Positions 56,423-64,000 of a DNA stretch of 64,000 nt are shown piece after piece; the stretch's first letter is position 1, and each line of letters starts with the position of its first letter. This DNA comes from Sophora flavescens (lineage: Eukaryota > Streptophyta > Magnoliopsida > Fabales > Fabaceae). The notes beneath the pieces were generated by a model. It was not told the DNA's origin, ran no database searches, and saw only the letters and a list, made by a program, of their open reading frames with translations. The position numbers and the translations under genes were made by a program. The DNA is taken from assembly GCA_030762895.1 (NCBI GenBank), contig CM061070.1, forward strand, positions 33,507,652 through 33,571,651, written 5' to 3'.

Positions 56423-57468
56423 TAGGGGTGAGCATCAGGTGGGTTCGGACGAGTTCGGGCCATATTTGTCGGGTTCGTTCGGATTTGATTCAAGAAAAAT
56501 GGCATCCATTTCCGCCCGTTATACACAGCGGGTTGGTCTGGGCGGGTCGGCGGTTAGTCGGGTGGTTTGCACCGGGTCAAGAATCATTTTATTATTTTAT
56601 TTATAAAAAAACATAAAAAAGGAATTAGAACCCAATTGGAAACAAAAAAAAGGAAACAGCCCAATTGATTTGAGCCCAATTATGTTTGAAACAAAAAAAA
56701 AACAAAAAGAGCAGGCAGAGAGAAGTGTCACAGATCTGGAAACTTCTCCCATCTCCACGAAACTCTCTCTCCACCATGTGCACAACTGCACGAAGCTGGA
56801 CCGGCGAGGGGTACTTCTCGCGACGGCCGGCCAGTAGTAATGACGGATCTGATGGGTGAAAGAAGTGGAGGTGGTACGATTTTCGTGGAGGAAGGCTCTG
56901 CTCGCGTCTAGATGGTGCGGCGCCTTGGTTGGAGGCGTTGTGGCTTCACTGGTTTGTCTGATTCGCAGTGAAGGCGTTGCCGGTGGTCACAACTTGGACG
57001 CGGTGGACCTGTGGAAGAACGGTGCGAACCTATGTAAGGGTTGTCGGTGCCGGGCCACGAAACGAATCCGGAGAAAACGAGGAGAGGTGCAGCACGGCGC
57101 GGCGCGGCGGATCTGTCGGTGCATGCGTCAGATCTGGGCAGCTGGTGGGGTGGCCAGATAGGGATGGTCTCTAGTTTGTGAATCACGATGGTTTGAATTT
57201 GATGGAGGCGAAAACATATCTGCTCTTCTTTCTCTGATATTGAATGATGATATAGGCGTATAGCATTGGCCATGGGAAAGAAATGCATCGGTCGGGTTCG
57301 GTTATTGTTGGGTGAAATTTTGCGGAACCGAACCCAACCGATGTTATCCATATCAATCCATTTTCTTCACCCGTTGGACCCGTTGACCCGACCAAATCCG
57401 CCCATTTCACAAAAATTGGAAACGGTTAGCTCAGGTTCGGGTGGGTCACGGGTTCATGATCACCCCTA
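56423..57468. mobile_element. hAT-type non-autonomous element, 1046 bp, 8-bp target duplication
   Basis: atgaattt at 56415-56422 and 57469-57476. The termini are taggggtgagcat and, inverted, taggggtgatcat. Subterminal ggttcggg/cgggtc repeats sit at both ends. The interior contains a GC-rich block (about 56800-57130) with frames lacking known domains, very unlike the AT-rich surroundings. No transposase. The interior may be captured host sequence. Confidence 0.88.
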
Positions 57469-59984
57469 ATGAATTTCATATATATCGATTCATCTCGTTC
57501 AACCAATGACTCACTGGTTCGACCAATGACCCACTGACCCAGTGTCTCGACCGAGTCAATGATCGGTCCGATTTTAAAAACACTGCTTTTTATACTCTAA
57601 TAACTTAAAAAATTTGACATCTCCCGCTTGTACAAGATTCAATCCTTAACTTTTGAAACTTCTATTTTTTTCCTTTTCCTTTTAAATAAACAAAACATAT
57701 GGTGTGTTCTAGGAAAAATCGAACGATCTTCCAAATACCCTAAATCAACCTAATAACCTTTAACCTTAACTTTGGAGGGAAAAATCAAAAATAAAAAAAT
57801 TATCTTGGAACATATTGGTCTAAGGAGGGCATAACCGAGTCATCCACTATAATACTGCTTTCGTGACATAACCATACTGTCTTCTAAATAATTTAATTTT
57901 AAAAAAAATAGAATGAGCTTAAAAATATCTAACTCAACCATAATAATCTTTAAGGGAGCTTTGGAGTGAAAAAAAAAATTAAAAATCATCTTGGCCTACG
58001 GAGGACTTAGTTGGGTGTCATCCACTATACTACTGCTTTCATGACATAACCATATTGTCTTCTAAAATAATTTAATTTTCAAAAGAAAAAAAAAATAGAA
58101 AGAGCTTTCAAATACCCTAACTCAACCCTAATTAAAAACCTTTAACCCTATCTCTAGAAAAAAATATAAAAATTAAATAATCATCTTGGCCCACGAAGGA
58201 TTTACTTTGGTCATTCACTATACTATTGTTTTCGTGACATAACCATATGGTCTTCTAAATTTTTTTTAAAGGTTTTTAGGGTTGAGTTAGGGTATTTGGA
58301 AGCTCATTCTATTTTTTTTTCTTTTAAAAATTAAATTATTTTAGAAGACAACATGGTTATGTCACAAAAGTAGTAGTATAGTGGATGACCCAACTAAATC
58401 TTCCATAGGCCAAGATGGTTTTTAATTTTTTTTTTGCTCCAAAGCTAGGGTTAAAGGTTTTTTTTGTTGATAAAATAGGGTTAAATGTTATTATTGTTGA
58501 GTTAGGATATTTGGAAGCTCGTTCTACTTTTTTATAATTTTTTAATTTTTTTAGAGGACGATATGGTTAGGTTACGAAAGCAGTATTATAGTGGATGACT
58601 CAATTATGTCCTCCTTAGACCAAGATACTCCAAGATAATTTTTTATTTTTTATTTTTCTCTCCAAAGTTAAGGTTAAAGGTTATTAAGGTTGATTTAAGA
58701 TATTTGTAAGATCATTATATATATTTTTTAAAAAATTAAATTTTTAGAAGACAATGTGGTTTTGTCACGAAAGGTGTAATATAGTGGAATGTGAATGACC
58801 TAACTAAGTCTTCTGTACGCCAAGATGAGTTTTTGATTTTTTTTTTATTTTTCACTCCAAATGAAGGGTTAAAGGTTATTAAGGTTGAGCTAGGATATTT
58901 GGAAGTTCATTTTAATTTTTTAAAATTATTTAAAACTTTTCTTAGGATACAATATTGTTATGTCATGAAAACAGTAGTGTTATAAACATTTAATTGGTTA
59001 ATAATAATATTAAAATTAGTGGACAATTCAAAAAAATTTATAATATGAAAATTGTTTTCCTTAAGTGTGACTGACACCATGCATAATATAATTTTTAAAT
59101 CATAAATGTAACAAATAACAATAAGTTATTAATATAAATAAGATGGTCATTAACAAAACATCAATGTTTAGGCTGATGGCCATTTGTTCTAATTTAGTCG
59201 ATAAGTTGCGTGTTCTATTCCCATTGAGGTTTTTGTCTATTTTCCAAGAACACACCATATGTTTTGTTTATTTAAAAGGAAAAGGAAAAAAATTTGAAGT
59301 TGCAAAAGTTGAGGGTCGAACCTTGTACCAGCAGGAGACGTCAAACTTTTTAAGTTATTAGAGTAAATTAATAAGAGTAGTGTTATTAGAATCGGACCGA
59401 TCATCGACTCGGTCAAGGCATTGGGTCATTGGTTGAACCAGTGAGTTATTGGTTGAACCGGATGAATAGGTATATATGAAGTTCATAGGTTTTATGAATA
59501 ACATAAGTATATATTAAAATTTGTAAGTTCAATAGAATGTTAAAGTGTTATCCTAGCGGTATGATTACTTGCATTCTTCCTGGATGTCTCGTCCTCGATT
59601 GCCAACAGCTTCATTTTGAGAGTGGTATATTAAATAGTAAATAACAAAATACTAAATCATTAAATGCTACCCCTTAATCATTAAATACTACCCCTGTTTT
59701 TATTGGCTGAAATCAAAACTGCATCATAGCAGTTAAATAAACCAAGGCACCATAAAAGTATCATTGCTTCAATTGTTTCATAAATACTCCGTTACTAATC
59801 AGTTTTACTTTTTTTGTTGTTTGTTTGAATTGTGCTAAAAATCTTCATCTCAATTTTTTTTTTATCACATCAACTTTTTATTTTTAAATTTTAACTATTT
59901 ATCTTCTTTTCATTATTGTTTTCAAGATAAAAGTGATCCATAGTGATAACGAAAGTGGAAAGAAATTATTAAAAAAATGATGTG

Positions 59985-60780
59985 AGAATATTATTATTAT
60001 TATTTTATTTCGATAAATAGAATTTTATTCATAAATCGCTAGCTAAAAAAAACATCATAGTAAAGAACTCTACCCACCTTCTAGAAATGGTTGAAGAGAA
60101 CTCACTCTATCATTTGCTATGTAGCTAGACAAAGCACAATCAGAAATACTATTCATATTACAAAACACCCCTCCTTGGAAATCAACAAAACACCAAGTTC
60201 CTCAACTCCTGGATGTGCGCTACACCCATAACAGAAACAATACAGACAGAGGCAACAAAAAAACACAAATACAAAAAGGAGCAACAACACCCGCTTCTAT
60301 TAAAATATGCTCTAGTACTCTTCTTTTAATCTAACATGAGAAAAGGCGCATCACCAATCTTGTGAGTTTAGGCAATTCTGCAGCATCCCTGCACCAACTT
60401 CTATTGACATAGCAACCAAAACCACAAAACATGAATCAAAAGAAACTTTGCTCTAATCCTTTAAACTATCATCCTCCAAAATCAGTACACCTGCAAAAGA
60501 CACACCAGACAGCAAAAACCAGTATTATCAAGACCACAATATCTGAGTACCCTCCAATTGGGTCCCTTCTTTTGCAAGAGCATCTGCAATCTGGTTTGCC
60601 TCCCTATTTCTATAAACAAAAGTAACATTTTTTAAAATACATAAGATATTTTGCAATTTATTACAGAAAAAACATAAATTCCATGGACAACTCTCCTTTT
60701 TATTAACCCATGCAATGACATTCTTCGAATCCAATTCAACTATGATTTCCATATTTTTAATCCACTCTTATTATAACGAC
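59985..60780 (-). pseudogene. LINE 3' fragment with RNase H end
   Basis: The minus frame 60752-60528 reads VELDSKNVIAWVNKKE and FVYRNREANQIADALAKEGTQ, the C-terminal RNase H of plant L1 elements. The 3' end is marked by an AAT-rich repeat tail (plus strand attattattattatt at 59988-60003). The fragment is strongly 5'-truncated. Confidence 0.78.
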
Positions 60781-61239
60781 GTTTCAAGAGCAAATACAAT
60801 TGCTATGGTCAAAATTGGAGAATTCATGTACACAAAGCAACATGCACTCTAGAGTCTAGAGCAATGCAAAAGTGAAATGAATCAGGGAGCAAATCTGACT
60901 CACTTCGGCTAAAATTTCTTCAGCTCAACAAAATTTGGGTTAGTTTTAACTTATTTACTTAACTCTTCGGTTGGATGGGCTTAAATCGGATTGCTCCAGC
61001 TCAATCCGTAGAACATCATTGAATCAATCATTAAATGTATTTGAGGAAACAGAAATGTTTGTTGAAGATATATTGGGAACATCATATTTGCTTTTTTGTG
61101 GTATTCTTGAAATGAGTGTATATAAAGATGATAAAAATAAGTGAGTGATAGAAATAAAAACATACGGTGTCACATATGGTCTCGAAATTTTGTGTTCAAA
61201 TAACACAACTCTTGAGGAAACTTAAGATATGGTTCACAC
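60781..61239. other. Spacer, no gene
   Basis: AT-rich; no recognised feature. Confidence 0.4.
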
Positions 61240-61242
61240 TTA

Positions 61243-61521
61243 GGCTCTATTTGGCAAGTCCAATAAGCTAGTTCATTAGCTTATTTAGCTTATGGCTAGT
61301 AACTTATAGCTTATTGATTTTTCTCTCGTTTTACCTCCATTCATTTAATGAAATTCTCACTTTACCATGTTTATAATAAATGTCATTTTAAATTTATAAG
61401 CTAGTTCAACCGCTAATTTTACCAAATACTTCAAATTCAATCAGTCAGCTATCAGTTATCAGCTAAAAATTAGTTTATCAACTATCAATTAGCTTATCAG
61501 TTATTTTTGTCAAACATAAAC
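61243..61521. mobile_element. Tourist-like MITE (PIF/Harbinger type)
   Basis: TTA at 61240-61242 and 61522-61524 is the 3-bp duplication. The ends read ggctctatttggcaa and, inverted, gtttatgtttgacaa. 279 bp, full of agctta/taagct inverted motifs, no coding capacity. Confidence 0.8.
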
Positions 61522-61536
61522 TTAATAAATATGTGA

Positions 61537-61542
<6 letters not shown>

Positions 61543-61609
<67 letters not shown>
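61543..61609. repeat. AT then GT compound microsatellite
   Basis: AT repeats to about 61585 pass directly into GT repeats to 61609. Confidence 0.95.
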
Positions 61610-61718
61610 ATAGTGGATAAAGGTCCTTTATTTTGACAGCTCCAACAATTTTTGTAGACCTATCTATTGTGCTTCTCTCTTAATCAGTACCAAAAAGAAA
61701 TGTAGCTTAAATTTAATT

Positions 61719-61903
61719 GAGTAGTGTTATTTTGACACTAAAATTGGACACCATAGAAATATCATATTCTTTAGTAGACTATGAATTTCTCTCTTTTTAT
61801 TTGATTGATTCATAACCTATTAAAGAGAGAGAAATTCACAGCCTACTAAAGAGTAGGATGTCCCTTATGGGTGTCCAATTTTAAGATTAAAATAACCCTA
61901 CTA
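61719..61903. mobile_element. Palindromic Mutator-type MITE with 9-bp duplication
   Basis: aatttaatt at 61710-61718 and 61904-61912. The ends read gagtagtgttatttt and, inverted, tagtagggttatttt, and the complementarity extends inward for about 75 bp on each side (aaattggacacc, ctttagtag, gaatttctctctt). The 9-bp duplication suggests a Mutator-like source. Confidence 0.82.
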
Positions 61904-61912
61904 AATTTAATT

Positions 61913-62369
61913 ATGACCATTCTTTTCGATTCGATCGTAAGCCGGGATACAATATAAACACCTCAGCATCATGTTTTCCTGTCTGGTTTCGAATCTTTGT
62001 CTTCATTCAATAGACAACACCGTGTTGGAGTTTCACAGGCATAGTCCCTAGAATCCATAGTCACACAGAGTAGTAACCGATAGGTAGTGGATTTTCATGT
62101 TACTTATTGAACTCTAACGTACCAATGTTGAAATCCTAGTTGTCTATGCTTTTGAATTTTGATTGCCTCTTGCTTCAATAATTTTTTTTTTTTTGAGTAT
62201 TGCTTCAATAATTTTGCTTGTCCCAAATTGGGAGAGAAAGTCCGATCATGTCATAGTCATAGGTCCTTTAGTTGAAATAATTGGACCCTATTGCTATTTT
62301 CCAAAAGTAGTTGGTTCACGTTGCATATATGAATTTCCGTTTCTTAATAATTGGTACTATAAAGCCGTC
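61913..62369. other. Spacer, no gene
   Basis: The plus frame at 62163-62411 runs through homopolymer T tracts and shows no domain. Nothing else recognised. Confidence 0.4.
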
Positions 62370-62590
62370 CTTTTTTTTCTTTTTGGGTTTTTTTTTAATC
62401 TACTTCGGTGAGTATCTTACCGTCAATCTGAGATAGGACTGATCTCCCGCAAAAGTTTATTCTACACCTCAATGGGTGGCATCCCTTCCAATTGAGGTTT
62501 TTTCCATACCCAAGACTCGAACCTGAGACCTTAATTAAAGGACGAGAGACCTTTAACTTGGGTTTTGTTAACGAGTTTTGGACCCTAGCT
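62370..62590 (-). mobile_element. SINE-like unit (tRNA-derived), minus orientation
   Basis: On the minus strand a B-box-like ggttcgagtctt (about 62514-62525) follows a possible A-box region near 62555-62575. A conserved-looking body with cctcaattggaag and gatcagtcctatct leads to a tail of A with few interruptions (T tracts at 62370-62398 on the plus strand). This layout fits plant SINEs. No target duplication found. Confidence 0.5.
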
Positions 62591-63799
62591 AAGAAATTCA
62601 AAATTAACAAAATTTATTAAAAATTTAAGTCTTTATCTTCTCAAAATATAAAATATATTACTTTTCAATAAAAAAAATTTATTACTTAATCAGTGCCGCT
62701 GACATCTCCTTTCATTTTCTTTTTTATTACACCTATAATGCCGTCCTTTATCCGTAATGCCCTGTTAATAAATCCAAATAGTCAATGCGTATCCAATAAT
62801 TTGTATGGAAGTTTGTGACCATAAAACGAAAGCACAATTTTTTGGACACAAATGTTATACAGTGGTCTTAAAATATTATTGTTACTCAAGGCACCAAAAT
62901 AAATAAATTTTTGTATCTTGATAACGAGTAAATGGGAATATATTTTTGATAGGGAAAACTCAATCAGCATTGATAGGAATCGAACCTGGAACTTTGAAGA
63001 GTCTAATTGAAGCGTGCTAGGTGCCATAAGGATATTTGATAAAAAATCCAAAAAAAAGTTTATATTAAAAATCTAAGTATAATAATTGTCAAAATGGTAA
63101 ATATAGCATGTTTCCCATACAAATTTTCATTTCTTGATTCATTAAATAATATCCTAAGAACACTCGTTAGCATTTTCCTAACTTTTTTTGAAAAAGCGAC
63201 GAAAAATGGTATATTTATATAATAAGAAGTGATGTTTTCTTTTTTAATAAAATTTTTATTTTTATTTTATAACCGATACTCTTAAGATAAATGGTTGGGA
63301 AAACCCTTTTTATAATATAGTTCAAAACTGCCTCGAAAAAATCTAGCTGCACAGTATACGCTAGTTGTGGGTATCAGAACAATTGATGTGGGGTTAATTT
63401 CTTAATTCTTCCTATGTTTGGTCATTGCTTCAAAGAAAATTTCCTTGAATTTTCTTCGTTCTATTCCTTCTCAATTGTTTACTATTAAACAAGGCTGCAT
63501 TTGAAGGTGAGAACGTGAGCATATATATCCTGTTCCTAGACTGCGCAGTACAAATTCTTAGATATAAAACCCGCTAATACTTCCTGAGATTCCACTCCGG
63601 ATAAAACATTATTACATAGATCTTGTAAGCAGTTACCACCCACTTATATATATTTCATTGCTCTGGTTGTAATTTTGGGCTTCAGGTTTTTTTACTGCAT
63701 TATTATATGTTTGCACTTTTCTGAAGTTTGACTGGCTAAGGCCTTGACAACAAGATATGTATGTTTTTATAGAATAACGATAGTTATACATATTTTGGT

Positions 63800-63839
<40 letters not shown>

Positions 63840-64000
63840 TATTATTTTTTCTTTCTCATCAAATGTATTTAGAGTTTCAAAATAACCCACCATTATATAG
63901 TGTCTATATATGATGTCTCAAAAATGTGTATAATTATCATTTCTCTTTTTATATGCTTGAAATGGCTTATTTGTTTTTTTTTTCAGTTTCCTGTTTGTTA
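62591..64000. other. Right flank, no gene recognised
   Basis: AT-rich DNA. A tRNA-like B-box (ggttcgattcc, minus, about 62977-62987) hints at another short SINE remnant around 62940-63030. AT microsatellite at 63803-63834. No convincing exon; a promoter or first exon of a gene lying to the right cannot be excluded. Confidence 0.4.
63803..63834. repeat. AT microsatellite
   Basis: Uninterrupted AT dinucleotide repeats. Confidence 0.95.

Larger units (their letters stand above)
55640..59770. repeat. Large imperfect inverted repeat (foldback-type element)
   Basis: The left arm (about 55640-58150) and right arm (about 58265-59770) are imperfect reverse complements. Matched landmarks include ggtagtatttaat (55731 with the right-arm complement near 59690), ataaaacctatgaa (56406 with 59480-59500), gatcggtccgatt (57560 with 59390), and aacaaaacatatggtgtgttc (split; 57688 with about 59250-59270). 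The left arm was split by a MITE and a hAT element; the right arm holds about 250 bp of its own. The centre contains degenerate repeats of about 200 bp (taaccatattgtcttctaaa). No coding frame. Outer borders are approximate. Confidence 0.75.

Noticed and set aside
62163..62411. 82-residue hydrophobic plus frame
   Set aside because: Built on T-rich homopolymers overlapping a SINE tail; no domain or start context.

Overview
The window is nuclear DNA of a flowering plant, most likely a papilionoid legume (genus not determined). It is AT-rich and packed with plant-specific transposable elements: a Tat/Ogre-type Ty3 element, copia elements, a gag-only LTR element, a CACTA element, hAT- and Tourist-type miniature elements, and a tRNA-derived SINE. 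I find no convincing host gene, rRNA, functional tRNA or organelle DNA. Almost every long open frame is transposon-encoded or is a chance frame inside an LTR.

Region 1 (684-26405) is one 5'-truncated LINE that has been interrupted again and again. A 16-bp target-site duplication (684-699 and 26390-26405) brackets it, and an A-rich tail lies at 26379-26389. Inside sit a 456-bp hAT-like element (1031-1486, 8-bp duplication), a 10.1-kb CACTA element (1753-11863, 3-bp duplication TTT) and an 11.9-kb copia element (13204-25086, 5-bp duplication AATAC). The copia element itself holds a 5.55-kb gag-only LTR element (17986-23536, 5-bp duplication CCCGG). Removing the insertions leaves a LINE of about 3.2 kb. 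LTR comparison by eye agrees with the nesting: about 13 differences in 1294 bp for the inner element and about 8 substitutions plus one 7-bp indel in about 530 bp for the outer one.

Region 2 (26406-34079) is a scrambled copia area. It has a truncated plus-strand LTR (26656-27875), then a minus-strand SIRE/Maximus-like element cut off within its reverse transcriptase. The 5' LTR of that element is split by a further LTR (about 32221-33470). This second LTR carries a striking series of hairpins with different stems and one constant loop.

Region 3 (34080-52730) is a non-autonomous element with long terminal inverted repeats, split by a complete 17.5-kb Ogre-like Ty3 element (34340-51874, 5-bp duplication TTATT). 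The Ogre copy has 2.3-kb LTRs, an extra ORF1, gag, protease, a predicted 272-bp intron, reverse transcriptase with RNase H, a second archaeal-type RNase H, integrase, and a 3' tandem array of about 19 hairpin-forming units. It is disabled by several stops and frameshifts. A solo Ogre-family LTR in inverse orientation follows (52731-55331, 5-bp duplication TCACC).

Region 4 (55337-64000) holds smaller repeats. There is a large imperfect inverted repeat (about 55640-59770) whose left arm was hit by a MITE and a 1046-bp hAT element, a LINE 3' fragment, a Tourist-like MITE, a Mutator-type palindromic MITE with a 9-bp duplication, a SINE-like unit, microsatellites, and AT-rich DNA with no recognisable gene.
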